A stretch of DNA of 64,000 bases from Gelatoporia subvermispora B (GCA_000320605.2 KB445791.1:638272-702271), one strand, 5' to 3'. Shown: positions 44,002 through 54,855, numbered from the stretch's first letter. Made by a program: numbers and translations. Notes: generated by a model not told the origin, from the sequence alone.

Positions 44002-45957
44002 CTATAATAGCAATTCTGCGAATTTGGATCGGGGCCTGACGGTACACGGGAAAGGGGATGGGTGCCTAGGCAAAGTCAAGAGGATCTTTCGCTTCCTGGA
44101 ACGGGACAACGACTTACGAGAGCGCGGTAGATTCCATACTTGGCAAAGTCCTGACCATATTGCCTTGCTCATCGACGGCGGGAGTGATGTTAAAGACGTG
44201 TACAATGCACGCTACGTTGATGAAAAGGGATAGGTCACTGAAGAATCTTCCCGGACAGATCCTTCGCAAAGTCGAACAAGTCGCATCATCTCGGTCAGCT
44301 GAGCCTATATTAACTCACCTCCGTCCTCCACCAAAAGCGACGACTGATGGATCCGTAACATCAGGGTTCAACTGACCATCTTTGATGAATCGCTCAGGGA
44401 AAAATGCTTCAGGATCCGGATATCGTTCAGGGTCATGGAGAATCGCCCTAAATCATGATAGGGTCAGCTGCATATCGCTGTACACAGCTTAAGCCACATA
44501 CCACGTATTCTGCCATACGACGGTACCTTTGGGGATAAAGAATCCCGCATACTCATCATCAGTGGCAACTCTGTGCCCGAAGCCAAGCGGGACAACAGTC
44601 TGCCACCGCATGCATTCTTTGCAAATTGCGTTGATGTATGGGAGGTTGGGTCTGTCCAAAAAGTCTGGCAGTCGATTTGGTCCGACTACCCTCTCCAATT
44701 CTTGTTGCGCTCGCTTCAAGACTTCTGGGTAAAGTACCATGGCTTGAAAGAAAGATTGAAGCGCAGCGACGGTCTGGGAGCAATTTATGGAGTGTGTCTT
44801 GACCATGATCAGAGGTTACGTACTGTATCCGTTCCGCCTGCATAAGCCATGCCAGCAACATTTTGCGCTATGCGTTCCTCTTCGGCGTATGCCTCACCAT
44901 CCAGATGAGCATAACGTTCTGAAAGTTTGACTGCTACCGGTGTGTATGGGCTGTCTGTCTGTTGTAATGCAACGCCACGAGTTAGATATTATGTACAGGG
45001 CCGTTACGTTAGCACTCACCCTCATACTCTGCCAAGTATCTATTTTCATTGCAGCGGCGTCTGGCCGGCAGCCAACTGCCATTCTCTTGAATCCAGCCCC
45101 TGGCATCCAAGACGGGACGTACTTAAGGAAAGGCATGAAGTCTATCCACCATGCTCCGAGATTGAATCCTGCTGCAGATGCGGCTAGGGCTCTCGCGGCC
45201 GAAGCGATATGTAGATCGTCCTTCTCCGCAACTTGGATACCATAGACCAGCGACAGAATGTTCTCTGCGAAGGTACTACCAATCATCTTTAGGTACCTGA
45301 GATATACCGAAGTCGAATGACTTACTATTCTAGATGATGCGCGAAGGCCTTTGGCTCATGGTAAAGTCGCTTAAGCAACTTCTTCGCGGCTTCACGTAGC
45401 TGTGGCTCGTACGTATTGACGGCCATGCGGTTGAAGTATTGATGAAATGCCCGTCTGTGCCGGCGCCACAGCGGCCCGTAACCTAGAACTACCATGTTCC
45501 AGTCCCATCCCATCCTGTAGTTGACTAATCAGTATGGAGCGTCCGAGGACCATACTGCAATTCCTCCACTCACAGTGTAACCATGGGTGTCAGAAGCCTG
45601 TCAGAGTAGTTCGGAGCCCTCTTCTCGAAGAGGTCCACGACGGGACCGAGCGCATTCAGGATGATGATTGGCTGGTCGAACACGCGCATGTATACAATGT
45701 CGCCTGTCGGACGTCTAGTAGGCTTCTTGATTGAGAAGCCGCGGAGTGCACACACCGTACTTCTCCGCCCACTTCGTGTATGTAACCCACGGCAACTTAG
45801 ACGGGATGTCGAAGAAGTTACCGACGATGGGTAGGGGCGTCGGGCCTGGGGGAAGAGGGAGGCCTCGATGTGCATCAGATCGAGGCCTCGTGCGCTTCTG
45901 CGAGAGGGCGATCCACAGACTTGCGAGGAAGAGTACCACAGTAATGCTCGAAATCAT
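44002..45957 (-). CDS. Cytochrome P450 monooxygenase
   Basis: Exons (minus): 45756-45957, 45574-45703, 45326-45514, 45020-45275, 44824-44958, 44502-44773, 44319-44447, 44118-44261, 44002-44065; 506 residues in phase. An N-terminal membrane anchor (ITVVLFLASLWIAL) is followed by the Pro-rich hinge LPLPPGPTPLPIVGN. Helix I carries AGGTDTT for oxygen activation, helix K has ExxR (ECMR), then PERF, and the haem loop is FGGGRRICPGR with the Cys that binds iron (split by an intron). The last intron (44066-44117) removes an in-frame TAA and restores the usual ending SHPSPFPCTVRPRS. The protein would sit on the ER membrane and use a P450 reductase. The sequence style is that of basidiomycete P450s often labelled O-methylsterigmatocystin oxidoreductase, but the substrate cannot be inferred and no biosynthetic cluster surrounds it. 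Confidence 0.94.
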
Positions 45958-47059
45958 CTTGTCGACTGAATTCCGAGAGGCCTATCATCGCCTCGATATA
46001 TACCGCGACAGGCATCTTCCCGCAGTCCTTCACGCCGTTATCCGGGAAAGTTCCTGAGCAGGCTGCATGAGCGATCACTGCTGACACGAAGGACGGCTAG
46101 ATAATCTGAATACAGTTGTAAAAGCCATGGGAGCAGTCACGAGTTGCCCATTCGTTCATAATGTCAGAAATTATCTCAGGATCTGCACGTTCATCTGGCC
46201 GAAGAGGCGCGTAAATGATAAGACCAGACAACACACCTGAACCGCAGCGTAAAATCAATGCCCGGGTCTTCGGGTTTTGCGTGAGATGCAGCCATTTCCT
46301 AGGTCCTTGAATACTATCAATAGACTAGCGGAAGCGCTTCGGGGCTTACGCCGGACGGCGGACAGGTTCGCTGGGGGGTGACTCGCGCCGCAGATTGTTG
46401 GCCCATCCATGTGCCGATCCTGCACCCTGATAACAAGTACGTCATCATAGACAATGGGTGCGACCTATGTAAGGTCATCGGGAGCGATTGAGCAGTGGGA
46501 CAGGGAAAAACTGAATGCCAAGCATCTTGAGATTCTTTGCACTAAGACTTTCTTGTGGTCTTTGCGCGCGAGGTCAGAAGAATTCAAGCAGAATCAAACT
46601 TTGTTTGACGTACCTCATGCTTCCTCTGATACGCTGTGACCTACCAGACCACAGACAGACCTTTTCAACGCACAGTTGATTGCACGTAATGACTGCCCGC
46701 GAGGGACGATCGCCTCAGCGGCCTGACAAGCGAAGCACACTGCGGCCGGCCACTTAGTCACGTAGCGCGTGTAGACTGGAGGTTCATAGCCTCTTATGTA
46801 CGTGCTTCTGCCGCCTACCGCGTTTGACTTCGAAAGTGGGCATCGCGGGTAGCAGATCGATATTGATCTGGTAAAAACCGCGGAGTAGCTATATTTGTCG
46901 CTGGGATGTCCCGTGAACATATAGGGGCGACGCACTGCGCAAGCAGCAAGTATATACACAGCGAACGCACGTACGGGAGCCGGAATCACGCAACGGAGAT
47001 GACAGTCCATCGGAAGTAAAGCGCAGAGACAAGACAGACCGAGCTTCACAAAGAGCTAC
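45958..47059. other. Intergenic region upstream of the P450 gene
   Basis: Only short frames on both strands (e.g. minus 46615-47049), without family resemblance or plausible splicing. Probably holds the P450 promoter and the 3' end of the DUF7704 gene. Confidence 0.4.
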
Positions 47060-47833
47060 TCAAGAACTCTTCGCTTTGACAGCCTGCGCCTTATTGCCGT
47101 ACTTCGTGCGTCCTATTCCCGCAAACCAGGCAAGCCTATCGATGTCACATCATGCTCGCGATCAGTATCTCGGACGTAAGGGGGCTGCCATAGCCGTACC
47201 TGCCGCTTAGGAGTACAATCACAAAGGTGATGTTCCCGTGAACCATGGAGTTCCACCGCAGGGGGTCGTATCGAAGACTCTCCGGCAGGCCAATGAACGT
47301 CCACAGCATACTTAAAACACGTCAGAGGGGATCGTCTATAAGGCGAATGCTATACATACTGCGTGACCTGCGTGTTTCATATTAGCGCAAGTAATCAGTG
47401 GTAAGAAGGGTGAGCAACGTACATCTGCTATAGCCAAGGCCAAGAAGCTCGCGCCGATGATGCGCTCCTGAGCCACGGGATTGTTTGGGAGAGCGTCGCG
47501 CACGGCACGGAATACGAAGGTGGAGATCAAACCAAGTAAGAAATAACCTATATCAACGCATGTCGGTATGATTTAATCATGGGGTAACTGTACATTCCAC
47601 GAGCTCAGCCCACGAAGAGAGCATGCCTACGCACAATTTCCTAGCTGCCATACAGCCATCACACTACGCTCGTCCATCGGCGAGATACTCTCAATACTGG
47701 GTATGAGCTCTCCATGAAACCATGCTGCACCGGGGAAAAACCAGATGAGTACCGCGGTTAAAATCGTCGAGATGGGTTCGATGTGGAGGAACAGCAGCTG
47801 GTAGAACCCAGGGAGAGCGGCAAAGTCTGCCAT
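47060..47833 (-). CDS. DUF7704-type small membrane protein
   Basis: Exons (minus): 47635-47833, 47423-47547, 47360-47367, 47200-47310, 47060-47135; 172 residues with consistent phases. The protein opens MADFAALPGFYQLLFLHIEP and has four hydrophobic segments (about residues 10-35, 60-80, 92-110, 130-148), with conserved-looking FRAVRDALPNNP and FIGLPESLRYDP between them, ending in a basic tail. This matches the fungal DUF7704 family as I recall it; its function is unknown. Exon 3 is only 8 nt (GTCACGCA) and is needed to keep the frame between the second and fourth exons. The gene is divergent from the CofD-like gene with 164 bp between the ATGs. Confidence 0.82.
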
Positions 47834-47997
47834 ATCGTCCAGAGAAATCTCGAAATTTGGGGATCCCTCTGCTACTCGATGACTTGGTACAGGCAACGTG
47901 AGAGCAGGCCGCAGGCAAACGAGGGGGAGGTCATGCTGATGAGAACAAGTCGCACGTCCGCAGTGACGCCCGCAGCAGCGTCCATGACCTGAACACG
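47834..47997. promoter_or_regulatory. 164-bp divergent promoter region
   Basis: Separates the start codons of the DUF7704 gene (minus) and the CofD-like gene (plus). Both core promoters must lie in or overlap this short stretch; no TATA box is obvious. Confidence 0.4.
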
Positions 47998-49973
47998 ATG
48001 AGCACGTCGGCTATGGCTGGCTCTAATCTCTCACCGCGACCCTCTCCTTCTCTGACTACTCTCAAGACATCCACTGAACACGAGAGCGCTGTGAAGGCAC
48101 AAAGTTCCAGTTCTGAGGGTTCCACCACATTCACCGGGCCGCGAGCATCCACCGAAGGGTCTGATCATGGGAATAGAACATCTCCTTTCTTCCTGGTTGT
48201 CTCTGGAGGAACTGGGGGGAACGCCATCTGTTCCGCCTTTGACAATGCGTGCTATGTTCTGCCTGTATCGGACGACGGTGGCTCATCTAGCGAGATCATT
48301 CGTGTCCTAGGGGGCCCCTCTATAGGTGAGCATGATGTCGAAGTGTTCTTCACCAGCCTAACCGGGACCCTGAAGGTGATATCAGGTCGAGGCTCATCCG
48401 ACTGATCCCACCTGCGCCGCCGGGGTCGGCTCTCGATTGCATTCGCCACCTTCTCGCTTACCGCTTACCTGCAACTCACTCCGAGCGAGAGGCCCGGGAG
48501 GAATGGCGCGAGATTGTCGAAGGGAGGAACTGTTTGTGGCATGGGATCCCCAATGACAGAAAGGAACTCATACGAGGCGGGTGATATATTCAATGTGCTC
48601 GTCAAGACTTACTCAAGGTGCTCGCAGGCTTCCTGGTGTATTTCGAGAGCGAGGTCCTCAAGCGTGCTGAGAAGAACTTTTCGTTTGTGAATGGAAGGTT
48701 AGCGTTCCATCTTATACTAGTTCTGTCATTGCCCAGCGCTCATTTGTGGTGTAGCATCGGGAATTACTTCCTCTCTGCCGCACAAGGCTTTTTTCGCTCA
48801 CTTCCTTCAGCAATCTTCCTCTTCTCCTCCATCACGAACAGCCAGGTCCTCTTGGATTTTCACTCCTCATGTGCGACATACTCACCACAAAGCAGGCGAA
48901 CATTCTTCCCGCCATCGTCACAAATTACACTGTGACCATAGCTGCAGAACTAGTCAGAATCCCCTCCCTGTGCTCCGCACATAAAGCCTTACCCTACCTC
49001 CCTTCCAAAGGAGAATGGCGAGCGGCTCGTTGGACAATGCGAAATATCGCATCCCGTCGCCGCCGATCCCAATAACAGTGATCCGTCGGATCCGATGTCG
49101 CCAATCCATGACTTCGATAGCACGTCTACACTCCGTAGGAATGTAATGTTCCAAGCGGATGCGAAAGATGACTTTGAATCACTAAGCGCGAGGATATCAA
49201 GTGAGTCTCGAGGTGTGCAACCTATCCCCTATTAATATTTGGGCTTCTCAGGGGTTTTCTACATCAATGCGTATGGGAACGAAATTCATCCTGTGCCCAA
49301 TCAAGATGTCATCAAGCATCTGACTATTTGCGACGCGCTGGTGTACTCTTGTGGGTCGCTTTGGACCAGGTGGGTGACTGTCAGAAGTAGTATTTGGATC
49401 GCGATCTTACCATATCCCAGTCTTATACCGTGCTTGGCGCTCAAGGGTGTCGCGGATGGCATTGCGCGATCGCGCTGTCTTCGCGCGAAGGTCCTTTTAT
49501 GTGAGTTAGAATGACTATCGCTAGGTCAATGCTATCTGACACTGCCTATTTATCAGTGAATTCGCAGAATGACCGAGAAACAGAGGGATACACGGCGGTG
49601 GATTACTTGCTGTACGCTGCCTGCTCCGCTCCTCGAAGGCAGGGATTGAACTCTCCTGCAGGGCGATCTCACGCACGCTCAACATGCCACGCAACTCTCA
49701 ATCATACGGCGGTCTCGGAGAAGCTAGCACAACTTATCCTCTAACTGCCTTCGTCACACACCTCGTATATCTCCGAGGTTCTAAAGTCAAGGTGGATGTG
49801 CTTCGGATCAAGGTATGTAGCAATGTTGCATTGCAGATGTGCAACCCGTGACTAGTATCTGTCAGGCTATGGGTGTGAGATGCGTCGAGACTGAGGGCCG
49901 TGTCAGCGAGAAGTCGGGCGTGCCGCATTTCGACGCGGATTGTGTGCGAGCTGCGGTACATCAGATCCTCTAG
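47998..49973 (+). CDS. CofD/YvcK-like (UPF0052) protein
   Basis: Exons: 47998-48325, 48376-48576, 48628-48697, 48755-48845, 48896-48952, 49011-49200, 49252-49369, 49421-49500, 49557-49611, 49662-49812, 49866-49973; 482 residues, phases agree. About 60 Ser/Thr-rich residues precede the nucleotide-binding-type VVSGGTGGN and DDGGSSSEI motifs, followed by PSIGDIRSRL, NGSIGNYFLSAA, HTVTIAAEL-like TNYTVTIAAEL, VGQCEISHP and DALVYSCGSLWTSLIP, all hallmarks of the CofD/YvcK fold. In prokaryotes CofD makes coenzyme F420 and YvcK binds UDP-sugars to control envelope metabolism; fungi are not known to make F420, so the role here is open. The intron at 48577-48627 appears to have a GC donor (GAG/GCGGGT); the intron at 48846-48895 has a weak GTCCTC donor. 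Other exon ends are standard. Confidence 0.9.
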
Positions 49974-50385
49974 GCTGGACAATTGTCTGGCCACATATCT
50001 GTTGCCTTTACTCGGATGGCTTGGTGAGGGGCCTAAAGCATCACGGGAGGGATGTCCGGTAGACTTTCGGACAGGGCACGACCCTGATAATTTTGGGCCT
50101 TCCCACATTCCCTAAGACACTTCTGATTCTGGTATTTGCTGTTCTGTATGTATTAGACCGATAAGAGACTCTGTACTGGACGGAGCATAGCTAAACGAGT
50201 TTGGATGCCACCTCGACTTTTTCGGTCCGCTGAAATGTATGCCGTTCCTGGGCCGCCATCCACGCTTGTCGAGATACATCTCTTCCTCTCCATCAGCTTA
50301 CACGGAACTTCCTAACTCTCTTCTCGACGTTGACCGTCTTCAGCCTTGCGCCAGCGCGTAGCGATACTTGCTCAATGATAGGCTT
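49974..50385. other. Intergenic region
   Basis: Between the CofD-like gene stop and the next plus-strand gene. Short frames only; expected to hold a terminator and a promoter. The final 100 bp are C/T-rich (CTCTTCCTCTCC), typical of fungal leaders. Confidence 0.4.
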
Positions 50386-51503
50386 ATGAATGGAGCTGAG
50401 TCCATGGACACTCGAGCAACACAACCGAGCATATCACCCATATTCCTAGGTGTGGGAGCAGTATCTCTGCATGAAAACCACGCTTATCTTATCATTCAAA
50501 CGTGTCCAGGAAACGAGCCTGCACACGAGCACGATGAGCACGATGAGCACCACGAAAACGCAGGGGACGAACGAGGCTCGAGCAACGGGCTCGCAGCCGA
50601 CGACCTGTCTCCGCAACCCAGCGCAGCACCACCCGCACCGATGCGCGCACACCTAACCATCGACCTCGACGAGGACTTCTACGACCGCAAGCTGTCCATC
50701 GAGGACGCCACCCAGCGGCCGTGTATCGTGCCAGGCAACGCCCTCCACCTCATCGACGACGACCCGTCCCCGCGCTCGCAGACGCCCTCCTCCATCATCA
50801 TCGTCGCGGATATGCCGCGCCCCACATCACCAGAGGGTGCCGTCAACCGCGCCGACGACCGCACACGCAGTTCGTCATCCGAGCCCCCGCCACCCCCACC
50901 TGCGCGCCCTGTCCCCCGTGTGCGCTTCCGCTCGCGCGTGCGCATCACATCCGGGGTACACAAGCACCGGCACGGCGCCGGTGCACGGGGCACAGGCATG
51001 GGGACGCCGCCCTCGTCCGCGTCTGACTCACCGTCGTCGTCCATATCCGCGCCGCTGCGGTACCAGGCGGACGAGAACGGGACGTGGGGTCCGCTGGGCA
51101 AGCGGCTCAGCGCGTACGCAGGCGCAGGCTGGCAGCGCCCCCCACGGCACAAGCAGGATCGGGACCAGGACCGTGCGCGGAGGCCGAATGGGGCGTCGCG
51201 CGCAGACGAGCGGACGCCGCTGGTGCACGGGTCACGCCGGACGGCGTACGTGGACCCGAACGAGGACCTCCAGGAAGGCGATGAGGATGAGGATGAGGAG
51301 GAGCGGGCGATGCGGGCAGCGGCGCTCAGGCGGGAGCACGACGCGGTGTTCGGAAAGTGGCCGTGGAGGTTGTTCAACAGACATGTGAGTGTCCCCGTGT
51401 GTAGCCCCGCTGATGCTGATACTGTCCGATACAGTGGTGGTGGTGGCAGGTCGAGCCTGTGCTCTGCTGTTGCTGCCCTGACGACTCTGATTACGAGGAA
51501 TGA
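50386..51503 (+). CDS. Uncharacterised disordered protein with a Trp/Cys-rich C-terminal tail
   Basis: Two-exon model 50386-51384 and 51435-51503 (355 residues). A further in-frame 60-nt segment (50450-50509, GT..AG) is probably also an intron, which would leave 335. The protein is rich in Asp/Glu/His near the start (AHEHDEHDEHHENAG), has a possibly conserved core DLDEDFYDRKLSIEDATQRP, long Pro/Ser/Arg-rich stretches, an acidic run (EGDEDEDEEE) and the segment FGKWPWRLFNRH. The last exon encodes WWWWQVEPVLCCCCPDDSDY and ends EE, with four Trp in a row and four Cys in a row, an attractive membrane-attachment or metal-binding tail. No domain recognised. Its 3' end faces chorismate synthase 174 bp away. 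Existence of the gene is likely; function unknown. Confidence 0.7.
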
Positions 51504-51677
51504 CGACGATACCACACTGGTCTGCGCATATCCCAGCTCACTCGCTCTGTCCATTTCATGCTTGGTTGTATGGCCCTGTAATGTCTATGTATTTTACATC
51601 TTGCCTCTAATCGTACGCGGTGTACACAGGATGATAGAGCTACATGGGAGGAGCCGCACTGGCGTTGCTCACTCCTT

Positions 51678-53242
51678 TCACTCCTTTGTCTCCTGCACTT
51701 GCGAGGGCTTGACCATCGTCGGAGGCAGGGTCGTGATGGGCGGCAGCAGCGATGCAGCCGTCTTGCGTGCGTTCTGCATCAAGACGTGGTCCATGATGAC
51801 GATCGCGGCCATAGCCTCGACAATGGGCACGGCGCGCGGCACGACACACGGGTCGTGGCGTCCCCGTGCGGCGAGCGTCCCGGGGGTGCCATCGTATTGC
51901 GCGGTCGCCTGTGCCTGCGAGATGGTTGCTGGGGACTTGAAACCAACGCTATGCACGGTATATCAGCAGGCTGTATTGAGACGGATGCACCGAGGGACAT
52001 ACCGGAAGTAAATGTCCTCCCCGTTCGAGATGCCACCCTGGATACCTCCGCTCCAATTGGTCTTAGTGCCGACTGTGCCATCTGCGCGGAGCACGAATGC
52101 GTCGTTGTGCTTGCTGCCAGGGACCTCCGTCCCGCGAAAGCCCGAACCGATCTCGAAGGCCTTCGTCGCGGGAATCGAGAGCATCGCGTGCCCGAGTGCC
52201 GCCTCGAGCTTGTCGAACACGGGTTCACCCAGCCCCGCGGGCACGCGCCGGATCACGCAAGTGACCGTGCCGCCGATCGAGTCGGAGGCCTCCTTGGCGC
52301 GGATAATGCGCTGCAGGCGGTGTCAGTGAGGTGAGATGGGGTGAGGGTGGGGAGGGGACACGCACCTTGGTCATGCGCTCGGCTGTCTCAGGGTGCGGGC
52401 AGCGCGTCAGATGGCTGTCGACTTGCTCGCGCGAGACAGTGCGGAGGAGCTCGACGAACTCGGGGCTGAGTGCGTCCTCGACCGCATCATCGTCCTCGGA
52501 GGATGCCTGCGAGGGTGGGGAGACAGTAGACGGCAGCTTCACTTTGCCGACGGACGAGACGAAGGCGACGATCTCGATGCCGTAGACGAGCTTGAGGTAT
52601 TTCTCAGCGATGGCACCTGCAGCTACACGACCTGTGAAGGGACAGGTAAGCTCTGTGGTCAGATTGTATGAATACGGGACGAGCTTACCGATGGTCTCGC
52701 GTGCGCTGCTGCGGCCGCCTCCGCTGCTTGCCTTGACGCCGTACTTCTCGAGGTACGTCCAGTCAGCATGACTCGGGCGAGGATAGAGATCCGTCTATAC
52801 GTTCATGAGAGTTTATTGACGAAATCAGACTGGCGGAGGTGTACCTCGGAATAGTCTTTCGGCCTCTGGTCCTCGTTACGGACAAGGAGACCAATCGGCG
52901 TTCCAAGGGTGATACCTTGCTCAATACCTGACTGCAGGTGAACGAGGTCTTTTTCATCACGCTGCAGGGTCATAGCGCATTAGAAAAAACTCGGGCGCAT
53001 GGCGGCGTTTGGACATACGGGAGTGGTGAGGTTGCTCTGGCCGGGCCTTCGGCGGCTCAGCTGCACTTGCACATCTTGAGCGGTCAGAGGCAATCCCTGC
53101 GACGTTCTTTAACGTGAGACTGCCACGAGCTCCTTGAGAATGCATAACATACCGGTGGACAGCCGTCGATGATTGCTCCGACTGATGCACAGTGCGACTC
53201 GCCGTAGGTGGTCACGCGGAAGAGGTTACCGAATGTCGACAT
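51678..53242 (-). CDS. ARO2: Chorismate synthase
   Basis: Exons (minus): 53153-53242, 53019-53096, 52845-52961, 52689-52794, 52366-52631, 52003-52310, 51678-51948; 411 residues, phases agree. It begins [18 protein letters not shown], the first family signature, and contains [13 protein letters not shown], the FMN/phosphate-binding stretch [14 protein letters not shown] and [46 protein letters not shown] and the C-terminal region with [20 protein letters not shown]. The enzyme makes chorismate from EPSP, the last common step to aromatic amino acids, and needs reduced FMN. Fungal enzymes are bifunctional with NADPH-dependent flavin reduction. An insertion rich in Asp/Glu ([11 protein letters not shown], about residues 165-175) is seen, as in other fungal versions. 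Head-to-head with the Naa38-like gene, 451 bp apart. Confidence 0.97.
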
Positions 53243-53693
53243 GTTTTGCTGGCGCTAGGTGCACGCAAGAGGTTCAATGCCAGATTCACGAGCGGTCGCA
53301 AGATATACGCACTAAGACAAGGCTATTCCGAGACCGTTGATCTGAGCAACAAGCAGAATCAAGTACTGTTCCGGAGGCTGGATTTTGCTATCCGCTTGCA
53401 AGGGGGGCTCTAGAATTTTGACACGTCTGAGCGATGGGAGCTACATATACAGCAGTTTACACCGACCGACTCGGATCGGGGTGCTGTGTTGACACTAGTG
53501 CCGGTGTCCGTTGGCAACTTCTTGACTTCGGACTTCAATGACTTGCAGAAAGACAGCAGTCTGCGAGTCAATCAAGTGAAGTACTTATGGGTTAGCGCAA
53601 GTGAGACTTGGGATCGAAACAAGAGACCTGAGGGAGACTCGGTCGTGGATGCGATTTTGATCAGCGAGAAATGACTCGATAAGATAAGATAAG
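53243..53693. promoter_or_regulatory. Divergent intergenic region between ARO2 and the Naa38-like gene
   Basis: 451 bp between the two start codons. No open frame with resemblance to a protein; GATAAGATAAGATAAG at 53678-53693 directly before the second gene's first ATG is a short tandem (GATAA)-type repeat that also resembles GATA-factor sites. Its role is a guess. Confidence 0.4.
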
Positions 53694-54098
53694 ATGTTCG
53701 CTCAAACGTTCCTCTGCATCTCTGATGGACAAGCGCCCATGGCCTCTGCCTCGCCCGCCATGTCCGCTGTAGGACCTCCGGATCCTCCGACTTCACAGCC
53801 GGAGTCCGTGCAGCGCCTCAAATCGCTCCTACGAAAGTCTGTTCGAGTAAGCATCAATGACGGTCGCATTTTCGTCGGAACATTCGCCGGCACGGACAAG
53901 CAGCTGAACATTCTTCTGGTCAACGCCGACGAATATCGTATCGGAGGCGAGAGACTGTACGTCAACTCGGAGGGTCGATTCGTAGGACAGATCATGGTAC
54001 CATGGAGACTCATTATGAGCGTGGAAGCGCAATTAGTGGGAGGATATACCGCCAGAGAGGACGATGCAGATAGTGATGACGAGAACATGTATTCTTGA
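53694..54098 (+). CDS. NAA38: Naa38/LSMD1-like Lsm-fold subunit of N-terminal acetyltransferase NatC
   Basis: Intronless frame of 134 residues. The core (about 40-115) is an Sm/Lsm fold: LRKSVRVSINDGRIFVGTF forms strands 1-2 of Sm1, TDKQLNILLVNADEYR follows, and the Sm2 part is FVGQIMVPWRLIMSVEAQ, where the MVPxxxIxSvE ending is characteristic of LSMD1/Naa38 rather than the splicing Lsm proteins. An acidic tail (REDDADSDDE) ends the protein. Naa38 is an auxiliary, ribosome-associated subunit of NatC (with Naa30 and Naa35), which acetylates N-terminal Met followed by hydrophobic residues. ATGs at 53739 (GCCCATGG, good context) and 53760 are alternative starts, and the true one may be the former because upstream residues look unconserved. 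Confidence 0.85.
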   Translation: MFAQTFLCISDGQAPMASASPAMSAVGPPDPPTSQPESVQRLKSLLRKSVRVSINDGRIFVGTFAGTDKQLNILLVNADEYRIGGERLYVNSEGRFVGQIMVPWRLIMSVEAQLVGGYTAREDDADSDDENMYS

Positions 54099-54855
54099 AG
54101 CCGCACGATTGTAAGTCGGTGCCTGTCTAATTACATCCGTTAGATCTCATTTCAGTAAATTTTCAGACAGACACACTTGAGCTAGTAAGCACGCTATATT
54201 CTTGTGCCGCTGTACGAATTAGCATACCCTCTTGCTCTAAGACGCCAAGTCCGTGCAGTATCTTTGCAATTGGTCTCAAAACACATTGCGTCCACCGGCA
54301 TTGATATAACCATCCCGGAATACAGCCACGATTGATCACACACTCATTTCGGTCGCCTCTACTGTGTGGGCTCTTCTGATCACATACGATAAAAGTTGTC
54401 GAAGAGGACGGAGATCAACGAATATTAGATTGCTATGACTGTTATCGTGAGTGCATGCCTTATCTGGTTTCCTTGCCCTGGGTACTCTTGTGCAGTACAT
54501 CTGTGTCAAGTTTCAACGCGCCTCAGTCATGCACTAAGACCGCACGTTTGAAATATCGGGGTAAATGGCCCTCCCGAGTGACGAGTCTCATCGAGCGACA
54601 CAAGGACACAGCGCGAATGTATGGAGTCTTGGAGTCTTTAATACAGCACAACACTGATGCGCGTTTCGAGGGCAGAAGGCGCTGGATGAGTAGATGGAGA
54701 CAGGAGTTTACGCGTGTGGCGGCTTCCTGACAATTGACTAATTCGTGTGGACACCTGAAGAGCGGACTGAAGGGGATATGAGCTAGCGCGTCACCCTTTG
54801 GACATGCAGAAGCCGTTAGACTACATAAGAAGGTCGATGAGTACCACGCACTCCT
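54099..54855. other. Intergenic region
   Basis: No gene recognised. A plus frame at 54455-54730 starts with ATG and has an Arg-rich tail (RRRWMSRWRQEF) but no family resemblance. The first 150 bp probably hold the 3' UTR of the Naa38-like gene. Confidence 0.35.

Noticed and set aside
44114..44116. Apparent premature TAA in the P450 gene before the usual C-terminal PFxC motif
   Set aside because: A 52-nt intron (44066-44117) with standard ends removes it and restores SHPSPFPCTVRPRS.
50679..51554. 291-codon minus frame opposite the uncharacterised acidic protein gene
   Set aside because: Ser/Arg/Gly-rich shadow; the plus strand has a start, splice site and coherent tail exon.
51678..51956. 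Possible overlap between the acidic protein gene and chorismate synthase (a plus frame runs to 52011)
   Set aside because: The plus gene ends at 51503 after splicing; the frame beyond is the unspliced read-through, so the two genes are convergent and do not overlap in coding sequence.
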